This document shows positions 52,567 through 61,836 of a stretch of 64,000 nucleotides of DNA, one piece after another. This DNA is from Planctomonas deserti (lineage in GTDB: Bacteria; Actinomycetota; Actinomycetes; Actinomycetales; Microbacteriaceae), in the NCBI RefSeq assembly GCF_003067705.1, contig NZ_QANL01000001.1, forward strand, positions 496,001-560,000. Reading direction: 5' to 3'. Each line of letters starts with the position of its first letter. Positions within the stretch are counted from its first letter, which is position 1. The notes beneath the pieces were generated by a model, which did not search any database, had not been told where the DNA came from, and saw nothing but the letters and a program-made list of their open reading frames with translations. A program made the position numbers and the translations under genes.

Positions 52567-52950
52567 CTAGCTGTCGCTCGGCGTGCCCGCGGCGGCCTCG
52601 GCCTCGGCCTGCGCCTTCAGCGCGGGGATGTCGACCGCCCGGACCTGCTCGATCAGGGAGTCGAGGGCCTGGGGCGGCAGGGCGCCGGCCTGGTTGAAGA
52701 TGAGGGTCTGGTCCTTGAAGACCATGAGCGTCGGGATGGCGGTGATGTTCGCCTGCGCGGCGAGCGCCTGCTGGGCCTCGGTGTCGACCTTCGCGTAGAC
52801 GATGTCGGGGTTTTTCGCGGAGGAGGCCTCGAACACGGGGGCGAACTGCTTGCACGGGCCGCACCAGTCGGCCCAGAAGTCCACGATCACGATGTCGTTG
52901 GTGTCCACGGTGGTCGCGAAGTTCTCGGCGGTCATTTCCTGCGTCGGCAT
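52567..52950 (-). CDS. trxA: Thioredoxin
   Basis: 127 aa. The active site WCGPC sits in [20 protein letters not shown], with the cis-proline loop [10 protein letters not shown]. Compared with classical thioredoxin (about 105 residues) it has an extra acidic helical tail (about 105-127) found in several actinobacterial paralogs. Ribosome site GAAGGAG eight bases upstream. Cytoplasmic disulfide reductant. Single gene between recQ and the transporter. Confidence 0.95.
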   Translation of the reverse strand: MPTQEMTAENFATTVDTNDIVIVDFWADWCGPCKQFAPVFEASSAKNPDIVYAKVDTEAQQALAAQANITAIPTLMVFKDQTLIFNQAGALPPQALDSLIEQVRAVDIPALKAQAEAEAAAGTPSDS

Positions 52951-53089
52951 GGCGGTGTCTCCTTCGGGCGTTCTACTTCGGGCTTTCTGCGTCGGTCAGT
53001 GGGTATAACACCGCGGGGAGGGCAAACATTTCCCGCCCTCGTCGGCCGGCGATCATTCGATCCGGCGAGGGGCGGCCCATCCCCGCCGC

Positions 53090-53117
53090 CAGGGGGCAGG
53101 GGGCAGGGGGCAGGGGG
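53090..53117 (+). repeat. Four CAGGGGG units upstream of the EamA transporter
   Basis: Exact 7-base microsatellite CAGGGGG x4, ending 23 bases before the ATG at 53141. Length change by slippage would alter promoter or leader spacing. Confidence 0.75.
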
Positions 53118-53140
53118 CAGGCAGCCACTAGGGTTCAACG

Positions 53141-54079
53141 ATGCTCACCGTCCTCGTCGGCCTCCTTGGCGCGCTCGTCTACGGTGCGGCGGACTTCCTC
53201 GGCGGGCTGGGCGCGCTGCGCACGAGCTCCCTGCGGGTGACCGGCGTTGCGGCGGTGGCGGGGCTGGTCGCGCTTCTCGCCGCGCTGCCGCTCGTCGACA
53301 GCGAGTGGTCCGCGTCCGCCCTCCTGTTCGGCGGCATTTCGGGCGTCTCGGGCGCCATCGCCATCTCGCTGCTCTACGCGTGCCTCGCGATCGGGCCCAT
53401 GAGCATCCTCTCCCCCGTCACCGCGGTCGTGTCCGCGGTGGTGCCGATGACCTGGGGTCTGCTCGGCGGCGAGCGGCTCGGCCTGATCGGCTACCTCGCG
53501 CTCGTCGTCGCCCTCGTGGCCGTCGTGCTCGTGGGGTTCACTCCGGGCGAGCACGCGGTGCGACCCAGCACGCGCGGGCTGCTCATGGCGGTGGGCTCCG
53601 GCGCCATGATCGGCGTCTTCCTCGTGCTCATCGACCAGACGCCCGAGGACTCCGGCCTGGTGCCGCTCATCGCGAACCGCACGGTCAACGCGGCCATCAT
53701 GCTGGTGCTGCTCGTCGGGCTCGCCCTGCTCGCCCGGCGCCGTCGCATGCCGCAGGCGCTTGTGCCGGGTGGGGACGGCGTCCCTCCGCTCGAGGGTGGC
53801 GCCGCACCGGGCTCCTCCGCCGGATCCGCCCGCTTCGTCGGCGGCTCCGGCTGGCTCCGCTTCGCGATCGCGTGCGGGGTCGTGGACGCGGCGGCCAACA
53901 CGCTCCTGCTCGTCGGCATCCGCATCGGCGACCTCACCGTGATGAGCGTGCTCACCGCCATGTACCCCGCGGGCACGATCCTGCTCGCCGCCGTCGTGCT
54001 GCGCGAGCGCATTGCGCGGCTGCAGGTCGTCGGCCTCGTGCTCGCCCTGGCCTCGGCCGGGATGCTCGCCCTCGCCTGA
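53141..54079 (+). CDS. EamA/DMT family transporter
   Basis: 312 aa with ten TM segments arranged as two EamA halves, split by a cytoplasmic loop rich in Gly/Pro (about residues 205-235). The first half ends near ALVVALVAVVLVGF and the second holds the conserved PAGTILLAAVVLRERI-like helix. The substrate could be an amino acid or nucleotide-sugar-like metabolite and cannot be read. AGGG nine bases upstream supports the start. It converges on the helicase gene across the second copy of the long hairpin repeat. Confidence 0.9.
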   Translation: MLTVLVGLLGALVYGAADFLGGLGALRTSSLRVTGVAAVAGLVALLAALPLVDSEWSASALLFGGISGVSGAIAISLLYACLAIGPMSILSPVTAVVSAVVPMTWGLLGGERLGLIGYLALVVALVAVVLVGFTPGEHAVRPSTRGLLMAVGSGAMIGVFLVLIDQTPEDSGLVPLIANRTVNAAIMLVLLVGLALLARRRRMPQALVPGGDGVPPLEGGAAPGSSAGSARFVGGSGWLRFAIACGVVDAAANTLLLVGIRIGDLTVMSVLTAMYPAGTILLAAVVLRERIARLQVVGLVLALASAGMLALA

Positions 54080-54114
54080 CCGCATCGACCCGGGCGGCAC
54101 CGCCCGCTTAACGG

Positions 54115-54181
54115 CCCCTGCCCAGGCAGAAGGATCGTGCGCAGCTCAAAGCTGGGCAGGATCCTCCTGCCTGGGCAGGGG
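54115..54181. repeat. REP-like hairpin, copy 2
   Basis: Arms of about 29-32 bases with three mismatches and a CAA apex. Ends are CTGCCCAGGCAG / CTGCCTGGGCAG extended by CCC/GGG. Homologous to copy 1 at 11085-11145. It sits in a convergent junction and probably ends both transcripts. Confidence 0.78.
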
Positions 54182-54199
54182 GATGAGGCGGGCGCGGGA

Positions 54200-56284
54200 C
54201 TAGACCGCGGCGAGCTCGTCGAGCAGCACGTCGCCCGCGGTGGCGGGCTGCACCATCGCGGTGACCTCGGCGCGGTCCAGCAGCTCCTCCATGCGGCGAC
54301 GGCGCGAGCGGTTCACCAGGGTGACCACCGTTCCGTGCTTGCCCGCGCGGCCGGTGCGGCCGGAGCGGTGCATGTAGGTCTTGTACTCGTCCGGCGGGTC
54401 GGCCTGGATGACCAGGCTGATGTCGTCGACGTGGATGCCGCGCGCGGCGACGTCCGTGGCGACGAGCACCTTGACGCGTCCGCTCGTGAGCATCTGCAGG
54501 TTGCGGGTGCGGCGGGACTGGTTGAGGTCGCCGTGCAGCGACGTCGCCGGCACGCCGGCGTCCTCCAGCTGGTCCGCGAGCTGCTCGGCGTACGCGCGGG
54601 TGCGGGCGAAGATCAGCGTCTTGCCCTCGCCCTGCACGAGCTGCTCGATGATGGCCGACTTCTCGCGCTGCTCGATGAGGAGCAGCCGGTGGTCGATGGT
54701 CGAGGACGCCTGGTCCTCGCCCGCCACCTCGTGCACGGCCGGGTCGGTGAGGAACTCGTTCACGAGCGAGGCGACGGCGCGGTCGAGCGTCGCGGAGAAG
54801 AGCAGCCGCTGGCCGCCCGGCGCCGTCTGGCGCAGGATGCGCTGCACCGGCTCCAGGAAGCCGAGGTCGCACATGTGGTCGGCCTCGTCGAGCACCGTGA
54901 TCTGGATCTCGCGCAGGTCGAGCCGACCCTGCTCGATCAGGTCCTCGAGGCGGCCCGGGGTCGCGATGAGGATGTCGACGCCGCGCTGCAGGGCACCCAC
55001 CTGGCGGTACTGCGGCACGCCGCCGAAGATCGTCGCGGTGAAGAGACCGACGCTGCGGGCGATCGGCTGCACCGTGCGATCGATCTGCATGGCGAGCTCG
55101 CGGGTCGGCGCGAGGATGAGCGCGCGGGGCTTGCGGCCCATCTTGCGGTTCTTCGCTCCGTTGTTCTCCATCAGGCGCTCCACGAGGGGCGCGCCGAAGG
55201 CGATGGTCTTGCCGGAGCCGGTGCGACCGCGGCCGAGCACGTCGCGCCCGGCGAGCACGTCGGGGATGGTCGCCGCCTGGATCGGGAAGGGCGACGGGGC
55301 ACCGAGCTGCGCGAGCTGGGCCACGATGTTGCCACCGAGACCGAGCTGCTCGAAGGTCACGCCCTCGACGTCGCTCGCCGTCGTCGCCTGCGCCTCGAGG
55401 CGCTCGAGCACGACGTCGTCGTTCGGCGTGAACGGCGCGGAGGTGTCCCGCGACGGGTAGAACTTGCTGTCGCCCGTGCTGGCGCGGTGGTCGTCGCGGC
55501 GGGGGCGGTCCTCGTCGAACGAGCGGCGCGGTCCGCGGCGCTCGGCGTCACCGTCACGGCGGGGTCGGTCGCCCTCGAAGGAGCGGCGGGGACGGTCCTC
55601 GTCGAACGAGCGACGGGGTCCGCGACGCTCGGCGTCGAAGGGGCGGCGCGGCCGTTCGTTCTCGGCGTCGCGACGCGGGGCGCGGTCGTCGAAGCTGCGC
55701 TGCGGGCGGTCCTCGGAGAACCGACGGCGCGGGTTCTCGTGGTCGCCGGTCGAGGGGCGTGCGGTGCGGTGCGGGCGGTCGCCCGAGGACGGGCGCTCCG
55801 AACGCTGCGGACGGTCGCCGTAGGGGCGCTGGGGGCGGTCGCCGTACGAGGGACGCTCGGACCGGTCGCCATAGGAGGGACGCTCGGACCGCTGCGGACG
55901 GTCACCGTACGACGGACGCTCCGACCGCTGCGGACGATCACCGTACGACGGACGCTCGGACCGCTGCGAGCGGTCGCCGTACGACGGACGCTCCGATCGC
56001 TGCGGGCGGTCGCCGTAGGAGGGGCGCTCGGACCGCTGCGGACGGTCACCGTACGACGGACGCTCCGACCGCTGCGGACGGTCACCGTAGGACGGACGCT
56101 CGGCGGGGCGGTCGCCCTCGCGGCGCGCGGCCCGCTCGTCGGCGTTCCAGCGCTGCTTCTTGGGTCCGCCGGTCTCGTCGGGGCGGTAGCCGCGGTGGCC
56201 GGGGCTCCGGCTGCCGGACTTGCTGCGGGAGGGCTCGTAGTTCTTGGCGGGGCGGAAGCCGCCGCCGTTCTTGTTCTTGGGCAT
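54200..56284 (-). CDS. DEAD-box RNA helicase with disordered repeat N-terminus
   Basis: 694 aa from the ATG at 56284 (AGGA eight bases upstream). Residues about 1-295 are disordered and Arg/Asp/Pro/Ser-rich, with a 12-residue repeat ([12 protein letters not shown]) repeated about seven times, then Arg-rich [11 protein letters not shown] repeats. The helicase core follows: [19 protein letters not shown]-motif, [34 protein letters not shown], and [13 protein letters not shown]. It lacks the long C-terminal RNA-binding tail of DeaD. Such helicases act in ribosome assembly and RNA decay, often in the cold; the long leader (about 400 bases) would fit cold control. Confidence 0.94.
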   Translation of the reverse strand: MPKNKNGGGFRPAKNYEPSRSKSGSRSPGHRGYRPDETGGPKKQRWNADERAARREGDRPAERPSYGDRPQRSERPSYGDRPQRSERPSYGDRPQRSERPSYGDRSQRSERPSYGDRPQRSERPSYGDRPQRSERPSYGDRSERPSYGDRPQRPYGDRPQRSERPSSGDRPHRTARPSTGDHENPRRRFSEDRPQRSFDDRAPRRDAENERPRRPFDAERRGPRRSFDEDRPRRSFEGDRPRRDGDAERRGPRRSFDEDRPRRDDHRASTGDSKFYPSRDTSAPFTPNDDVVLERLEAQATTASDVEGVTFEQLGLGGNIVAQLAQLGAPSPFPIQAATIPDVLAGRDVLGRGRTGSGKTIAFGAPLVERLMENNGAKNRKMGRKPRALILAPTRELAMQIDRTVQPIARSVGLFTATIFGGVPQYRQVGALQRGVDILIATPGRLEDLIEQGRLDLREIQITVLDEADHMCDLGFLEPVQRILRQTAPGGQRLLFSATLDRAVASLVNEFLTDPAVHEVAGEDQASSTIDHRLLLIEQREKSAIIEQLVQGEGKTLIFARTRAYAEQLADQLEDAGVPATSLHGDLNQSRRTRNLQMLTSGRVKVLVATDVAARGIHVDDISLVIQADPPDEYKTYMHRSGRTGRAGKHGTVVTLVNRSRRRRMEELLDRAEVTAMVQPATAGDVLLDELAAV
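55858..56106 (-). repeat. 36-base tandem repeat in the helicase gene
   Basis: About seven units of 36 bases, each coding [12 protein letters not shown]. Units near 55894, 55930, 55966, 56002, 56038 and 56074 differ by few bases, mostly silent changes. In-frame length variation between strains is likely. Confidence 0.85.
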
Positions 56285-56698
56285 GCGTGATGTTCCTGGG
56301 TTGTTCTCGAGTGCATGACAGGTGCGTGAGTCGGGATCCGCGCGCAGCGCGAACGTCGCGCTGAACCGCGCGACACGTGCTCTAAGCACGCCGAGAACCG
56401 GGCAATCGATGACCGGGGCCGTGTCAATACGTGACATTCATCAGCGGATGCGCTGAGAAACCGGCCCACTGACTTACAAACCCATCCGCCCTGAGAACAG
56501 GGCGGTGTCAGAGCCGACCTGTCTACGGTAGTGCCCCGGCGCAGGAATGTCACCCCGCGCCCTGCTGGTTCCCAGCATGCGCGTGCCCCGACCGGGGGAC
56601 TTACCGCCTCCGAGCGGCGTCACCTAGTCTGTGTCCACGCTCCCCGCGTCACCCCAGGCAAGACGGAGCCCGTCTTCCTCGTACGCACCGGAGCCCGC
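56285..56698. other. Divergent promoter region between helicase and esterase
   Basis: 414 bases. It contains an exact TTGACA on the minus strand (56422-56427) that could be the helicase -35 with a weak -10, a perfect eight-base hairpin CCGCCCTG-AGAA-CAGGGCGG (56486-56505), and a TACGGT/GTAGTG stretch near 56526 that could be the esterase -10. No further gene is supported; an in-frame extension of the esterase upstream lacks a ribosome site and signal-peptide sense. Confidence 0.5.
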
Positions 56699-57640
56699 AT
56701 GAAGCACAGGACGTTGATCCTGGCCGCCACCACGACGGCCCTGGCCATCGCGGTGTTCGCTCCCGCGACCCCGGCCGTGGTCGAGCCTGCGGCGGCGGAG
56801 TCGACCACGGTCGGCATCGCCGGCTGGCTGGGCGACCCCTCGGTGACGGTCACCCCCGACGTGCGGTACGGGACGGACGGCGACGGATCACCGCTTCTGC
56901 TCGACGTCTGCAGCCCGGCCGTCGATGACGACACCGAGCTCCTGCCCGCCGTTCTCGAAATCCATGGCGGCGGCTGGTCGCGCGGCGACAAGGCCGAGTC
57001 GACCTGGCGCGCGACCTGCGAGTGGCTCGCCTCCGAGGGCTTCGTGACGATCAACGTGAACTACCGGCTCGCCCCCGCGGCCACCTTCCCCGCCGCAATC
57101 GACGACGTGACGCGGGCGCTGCGCTGGCTGCGGGATCCCGCGACCGCGGCTCAGTACGGCGTCGACCCCGAGCGCATCGGCGCCTTCGGCGGATCCGCGG
57201 GCGGGAACCTGGCCGCGCTGCTCGGCACCCGGGGGTCCGGGAGCACGACGACGGGTGATCGCGTCGCTGCCGTCGCCAGCGTGTCCGGCCCCATGGACCT
57301 GACCGCGCACGGCCAGACCCTCGGCGAGCTGCCGCGCTGGCTGGTCGCACGGGAGCTCTCCTACCTGGGCTGCGCGGACTTCGCCGACTGCGCGGCCGCG
57401 GAGGACGCGTCGCCCACCCATCAGGTGGACCCGACCGACCCGCCCGTGCTCGTGGCGCAGTCGGCGGACGAGTTCATCCCGCAGGGCATGTCCCGCGCGT
57501 TCGCGGATGCGCTCGCGAGGGCGGGGGTCGAGCACCAGCTCGAGATCACCGAGGGAGCCGCGCACTCCACCGCGGCGCTCGACGAGGCGCTCCGCGCGAC
57601 GGTGTCGGACTTCCTGCATCGGCACCTGTCCGCGGACTAG
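56699..57640 (+). CDS. Secreted alpha/beta hydrolase (esterase/lipase HSL type)
   Basis: 313 aa from the ATG at 56699 (CGGAG upstream), which begins a signal peptide (MKHRTLILAATTTALAIAVF, cleavage after about AAAES). The oxyanion hole is HGGGWSRGD, the nucleophile GGSAGGN (GxSxG), with a later Asp in SADEFIP and His in EGAAHSTA. Four cysteines could form disulfides outside. It probably hydrolyses small esters or acyl groups, possibly including acetylated glycans, but no substrate is shown. Upstream codons at 56531 onward are rejected. Confidence 0.9.
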   Translation: MKHRTLILAATTTALAIAVFAPATPAVVEPAAAESTTVGIAGWLGDPSVTVTPDVRYGTDGDGSPLLLDVCSPAVDDDTELLPAVLEIHGGGWSRGDKAESTWRATCEWLASEGFVTINVNYRLAPAATFPAAIDDVTRALRWLRDPATAAQYGVDPERIGAFGGSAGGNLAALLGTRGSGSTTTGDRVAAVASVSGPMDLTAHGQTLGELPRWLVARELSYLGCADFADCAAAEDASPTHQVDPTDPPVLVAQSADEFIPQGMSRAFADALARAGVEHQLEITEGAAHSTAALDEALRATVSDFLHRHLSAD

Positions 57641-57654
57641 CCGCCGGCGCAGGT

Positions 57655-57714
57655 CCGGAACGAGTTCCGGCACGGCGGCGGGAACGCCGTCCGGCACGGC
57701 GGCCCGAACGCCGA
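57655..57714. repeat. Mini-hairpin and 24-base tandem duplication in a convergent junction
   Basis: CCGGAAC-GA-GTTCCGG (57655-57670) is the sibling of 10839-10854. It overlaps a 24-base repeat opening CCGGCACGGCGGC and present twice (57667-57690, 57691-57714). The second copy ends just before the RND stop codon. Confidence 0.6.
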
Positions 57715-57715
57715 C

Positions 57716-60700
57716 TCAGGCCGTGGCCGTCGCCTCCGTCGCCTCCGTCGCGTCGTTCCCCCGGGTCCGCCGCCGCCCGCGCCACCCCTGGAACCGCAGG
57801 AGGAACGCCTCCCACAGGTAGTAGACGACCGGGAGCACCACGAGGGTCAGCACGGTCGACGACAGGAGGCCGCCGATCACGACGATCGCGAGCGGCTGGG
57901 AGATGAAGCCGCCGCTCCCCGTGATACCCAGGCCGAGCGGCAGCAGCGCGAAGACGGTGGCGAGCGCCGTCATGAGGATGGGGCGGAGACGACGTGACGC
58001 GCCCTCGATGATCGCCTCGCGCAGCGGGCGGCCGCGGGTGCGGTACTGGTTGATGAGGTCGACGAGCACGATGGCGTTCGTCACCACGATGCCGATGAGC
58101 ATCAGCACGCCGATGAGGGACGGGACGCCGAGCGGGATGCCCGTGAGCACCTGCAGCAGGATGGCGCCCGTCGCGGCGAACGGCACCGAGATGAGCAGCA
58201 GCAGCGGCTGCACCAGGCTGCGGAAGGTCGCGACCATCACGATGTAGACGATGAGGATGGCGGCGAGAAGGGCGATGGCGAGCTGGCTGAATGCGTCGCC
58301 CTGCTGCGCGGTGACGCCGCCGAGCGTCGCGTCCGCGCTGCCGGGCAGGTCGAGCTCGTCCACGGCCGCCTGCACGCGCGCGGAGGCGGTGCCGACGTCG
58401 TCGCTGTTCGGCGTCACGCTCACCGTGGCGCTGCGGAACCCCTCGGTGGTCGTGATCGCCGCGGGTCCGTCGACCTGCTCGACGGAGGCGAGCGAGGACA
58501 GCGGCACGAGCCCGGCCCGCGTGGGGATACTGAAGTCGCGAAGCTCCTGCACAGTGGCGGGCGCCTGGGGGTTCGCGATGTAGATGTTGAGATTGTCCTC
58601 GTCGATGACGACGGAGCCGATGGCGGCGGGCAGCTTGGCCTCGGTCACGATGCCGCCGACGGCGATCTCGCTGAGCCCGGCGGCCGCGGCGGCCGCGCGG
58701 TCCACCCGCACCGCGAGGTAGGGCTGGGTGACGGCGAGGTTGCTGCTGGCCTGCGCGACGACGTCGAGGTCGCGCACGGCGGCGAGCACGTCCTCGGCGG
58801 CGGCGTTCAGGTCGGCCTGCCCGTTCGCGGTGATGTCCACCTCGATGTCCGACGAGGCGAAGCCGGACCCGGCGCCCGACACGGTGATCTCGCCGACGTC
58901 ATCCAGTCCGGTCGCCGCGGCGCGCACGTCCGCCTGGAGGGCGTCCTGGTCGGCGTCTGGATCGGTGGTGAGGGAGAACGTGATGCCGCCCCCGCCGAGG
59001 AACGCCGCCCGGATCGAGTCGCCGCCGCCGATCGAGACCTGGACGGTGTCGACGCCCTCGACGTCGAGCAGGGCGTCCTCCACCCGGGTCGCCGCGGCGT
59101 CCTGCGCCTCGAGGCTGGTGCCCGCGGGAAGGTCCTGGGTCACGGTGAGCGTGTTCTGCCCGCTGCCGCCGATGAAGTTGGTCTTCATGCTCGGCACAAG
59201 GGCAGCGGTGCCGCCGAGCACGAGAACGGCGGCGAGGATCGTGACGACGGGACGGCGCAGGGTCCAGCCGATGACGGGGAGGTAGCCGCGCTGCAGTCGC
59301 GACGGCGGCTCCGCGTGGGTGAGCACGTCGGCCCCGGCGCGGCGTGCGCGCCGGGTGGGAGCGGCGGCCCCGTCCGGGAGCGTGCCCGGGGCGCCCGAGG
59401 TCTCGGCCGCTGCGGCCGCGTCGGTGTCCTTCGCGCGGCGCTTCGACGGGCGGAGGAACCAGTAGGCGAGCACCGGGACGATGGTCAGCGCGACGAACAG
59501 GGACGCGGCGAGCGCGATGGTCACGGTGAGCGCAAAGGGGCGGAAGAGCTCGCCGGTGATGTCGCCCACGAGCGCGAGCGGGAGGAACACCGCGACCGTG
59601 GTCACGGTCGACGCGGTGACCGCCCCGGAGACCTCGCGCACGGCCGCGAGGATCGCGCTCATCCGGTCGGGCGTGAAGGAGAGGTGTCGCTTGATGTTCT
59701 CGATGACGACGATCGAGTCGTCCACCACGCGGCCGATGGCGATGGTGAGCGCGCCGAGCGTGAGGATGTTGAGCGTGTAGTCCGCGGCGAGCAGGCCGAT
59801 GAACGTGATGAGCACGGATGCGGGGATCGAGATCGCCGTCACCAGCGTCGACCGGATCGACACGAGGAAGACGAGGATCACGATCACGGCGAACACGAGA
59901 CCGAGGAGCCCCTCGGTGGTGAGGCTCTCGATGGACTGCTCGATGAACGGCGCCTGATCGAACACGATGGTGAACGCGGTGTTGCTCCCGATGTCGTCGG
60001 CGAGCGACGGCAGCAGGTCTTGCACCACGTGGGAGACCTCGACCGTGTTGCCGTCCGGGGTCTTCGTCACCGCGACGGTGAGGGACGGCTCCCCGTTGAC
60101 CCGCGAGATGCCCGTGACGGGATCGTCCGCGACGGTCACGGTCGCGACCGAGCCGATGGTGGCCGCGGCGCCCCCGCCGAGCAGCGGAAGCGACGCGATC
60201 TCGTCGGTGCTCGCGATCCGGCTGCCGGCCTGCACGCTCAGCGTGCTGCCGTTCTCCGTGATCTCCCCGGCGGGCAGGAGCGTGCCGTTGGCGTCGAGCG
60301 CGTCCCGGATCGCCTGCGTGCTGAGACCGTCGGCCGCGAGCGCGGCGAGGTCGGGCGTGATGACCACGCGCTGCCCGGTGGTGCCGAGGAGGCTCGCCTC
60401 GCGCACGCCCTCGAGCGCCTCGATGTCGGTGAGCGGGGAGCCCTCGAGCGCGTTCGTCAGCTCCTGCGGCGCCAGGTCGCTGGTCACCGCGATCTGCAGG
60501 ACCGGCAGGTCGTCGATGCTCCCCGTGATCACCTGGGGGTCGACGTCCTGCGGCAGCAGCGACTCGATGCGGTTGATCGCCTGCTGCACCTTCTGCTCGG
60601 CGGTGGCGAGGTCGGTGCCGTACTGGAAGGACGCGGAGACGGTCGAGATGTTCGTCCGCGAGGTCGCGGTCGTGTTCTCCAGCCCCGGCACGGCCTGGAC

Positions 60701-60913
60701 GGCCGTCTCGATCGGGGTGCTGACGTCGGTGTTCACCACCTCGGGCGCGGCACCCGGGTAGGTGGTCACGACGACGAGCTGCGGGAACGTGACCGAGGGG
60801 ATGAGCTCCTGCTTCAGCGAGTTCAGCGCGATCCCACCGAAGATGCCGATCACGATGGTGACGAGCGCGATGAGCGCCCGGTTCCGCAGGCTGAAGACGG
60901 AGAGTAGGTGCAC
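57716..60913 (-). CDS. RND superfamily efflux pump (HAE/SwrC-like)
   Basis: 1065 aa from the GTG at 60913 (GGGAG eight bases upstream). TM1 is at about 10-32; the full 12-TM, two-lobe RND layout follows, with large loops after TM1 and TM7. Proton-relay residues sit in GRVVDDSIVVIENI, and the family segment PGAAPEVVNTDVSTPIE is present. Gram-positive members such as SwrC work without an outer-membrane channel and export lipids, peptides or drugs. No periplasmic adaptor gene is nearby. It converges on the esterase and diverges from the YczE-like gene. Confidence 0.93.
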   Translation of the reverse strand: MHLLSVFSLRNRALIALVTIVIGIFGGIALNSLKQELIPSVTFPQLVVVTTYPGAAPEVVNTDVSTPIETAVQAVPGLENTTATSRTNISTVSASFQYGTDLATAEQKVQQAINRIESLLPQDVDPQVITGSIDDLPVLQIAVTSDLAPQELTNALEGSPLTDIEALEGVREASLLGTTGQRVVITPDLAALAADGLSTQAIRDALDANGTLLPAGEITENGSTLSVQAGSRIASTDEIASLPLLGGGAAATIGSVATVTVADDPVTGISRVNGEPSLTVAVTKTPDGNTVEVSHVVQDLLPSLADDIGSNTAFTIVFDQAPFIEQSIESLTTEGLLGLVFAVIVILVFLVSIRSTLVTAISIPASVLITFIGLLAADYTLNILTLGALTIAIGRVVDDSIVVIENIKRHLSFTPDRMSAILAAVREVSGAVTASTVTTVAVFLPLALVGDITGELFRPFALTVTIALAASLFVALTIVPVLAYWFLRPSKRRAKDTDAAAAAETSGAPGTLPDGAAAPTRRARRAGADVLTHAEPPSRLQRGYLPVIGWTLRRPVVTILAAVLVLGGTAALVPSMKTNFIGGSGQNTLTVTQDLPAGTSLEAQDAAATRVEDALLDVEGVDTVQVSIGGGDSIRAAFLGGGGITFSLTTDPDADQDALQADVRAAATGLDDVGEITVSGAGSGFASSDIEVDITANGQADLNAAAEDVLAAVRDLDVVAQASSNLAVTQPYLAVRVDRAAAAAAGLSEIAVGGIVTEAKLPAAIGSVVIDEDNLNIYIANPQAPATVQELRDFSIPTRAGLVPLSSLASVEQVDGPAAITTTEGFRSATVSVTPNSDDVGTASARVQAAVDELDLPGSADATLGGVTAQQGDAFSQLAIALLAAILIVYIVMVATFRSLVQPLLLLISVPFAATGAILLQVLTGIPLGVPSLIGVLMLIGIVVTNAIVLVDLINQYRTRGRPLREAIIEGASRRLRPILMTALATVFALLPLGLGITGSGGFISQPLAIVVIGGLLSSTVLTLVVLPVVYYLWEAFLLRFQGWRGRRRTRGNDATEATEATATA

Positions 60914-61131
60914 TGTGCTGGCTCCCGGAAGGACTGTGCGCCGCGGATCGCGACGAGCGTCGGACGTGCACCTCGCGAGTGCGGGGCCAGTATCGCACCG
61001 CACGTGGGGAAATCCCGGTGAGCGCTGGGCGCCCGGGGCCGGTTCTGGATGCGGCGCCCGGGCAGAAGAACGGCAGGAACTCGTGGTGGCGGGGCAGGAC
61101 CGGCGGCCGCCGCGCGTGGTCAAATGAGTCG

Positions 61132-61782
61132 GTGACGCGACGCATCCCTCAGCTCCTCGTCGGGCTGTTCCTCTACGGCATCTCCCTCAGCATGATGATC
61201 CGGGCCGGCGTCGGCGTCTCCCCCTGGGACGTGCTCAGCCAGGGCGTCTCGCTGCGGACGGGCATCCCGTTCGGCCTCGCCACGAACCTCATCGGGCTCC
61301 TGGTGCTGCTGCTCTGGATCCCGCTGCGCCAGCGACCGGGTGTTGGCACCGTGCTGAACGTGCTGCTCGTCGGCCCGTCGGCCGAGGTCGGCTTCCTCTT
61401 CATCAGTCAGCCGGATGAGCTGTGGGCACGCATCCTCCTCTTCGCCGGCGGACTCGTGCTGCTCGCCGTCGCGAGCGGGCTGTACATCGGCGCGAACTTC
61501 GGCCCGGGACCGCGCGACGGCCTCATGACGGGACTCCACCAGCGCACGGGCTGGCGCATCTGGATCGTGCGCACGAGCATCGAGATCGTCGTGCTGGCCA
61601 TCGGCTGGCTCCTCGGCGGCAACGTCGGCCTCGGTACCGTCGCGTTCGCGCTGTTCATCGGACCGCTGATCAACATCACGATGCCCCTCTTCGCCATCCC
61701 GACTCGGCAGAAGGATGGGTCCGCGGGCCGGAGCGGGCGACCGCGCCCGTCGAAGCCCGCCCTGGACACCCCGGCCGGCTAG
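61132..61782 (+). CDS. YczE/YyaS-like membrane protein
   Basis: 216 aa from the GTG at 61132 (VTRRIPQLLVGLFLYG). Five TM segments are visible, with the family feature MMIRAGVGVSPWDVLSQG and GANFGPGPRDGLMTGLHQR. YczE in Bacillus is linked to surfactant production control, but the molecular activity is unknown. No clear ribosome site is seen before the GTG; a leaderless start is possible. It diverges from the RND pump over 218 bases. Confidence 0.86.
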   Translation: MTRRIPQLLVGLFLYGISLSMMIRAGVGVSPWDVLSQGVSLRTGIPFGLATNLIGLLVLLLWIPLRQRPGVGTVLNVLLVGPSAEVGFLFISQPDELWARILLFAGGLVLLAVASGLYIGANFGPGPRDGLMTGLHQRTGWRIWIVRTSIEIVVLAIGWLLGGNVGLGTVAFALFIGPLINITMPLFAIPTRQKDGSAGRSGRPRPSKPALDTPAG

Positions 61783-61808
61783 CGCCGGGAGGGTACCTCC
61801 CCCGGCGC
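61782..61808. terminator. Hairpin between convergent YczE-like and MerR genes
   Basis: GCGCCGGG ... CCCGGCGC with inner AGG/CCT pairing around GTA. Immediately after the YczE stop. Confidence 0.6.
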
Positions 61809-61836
61809 CGGGCGGGCGTGAGCCCCGGGCACCCCG

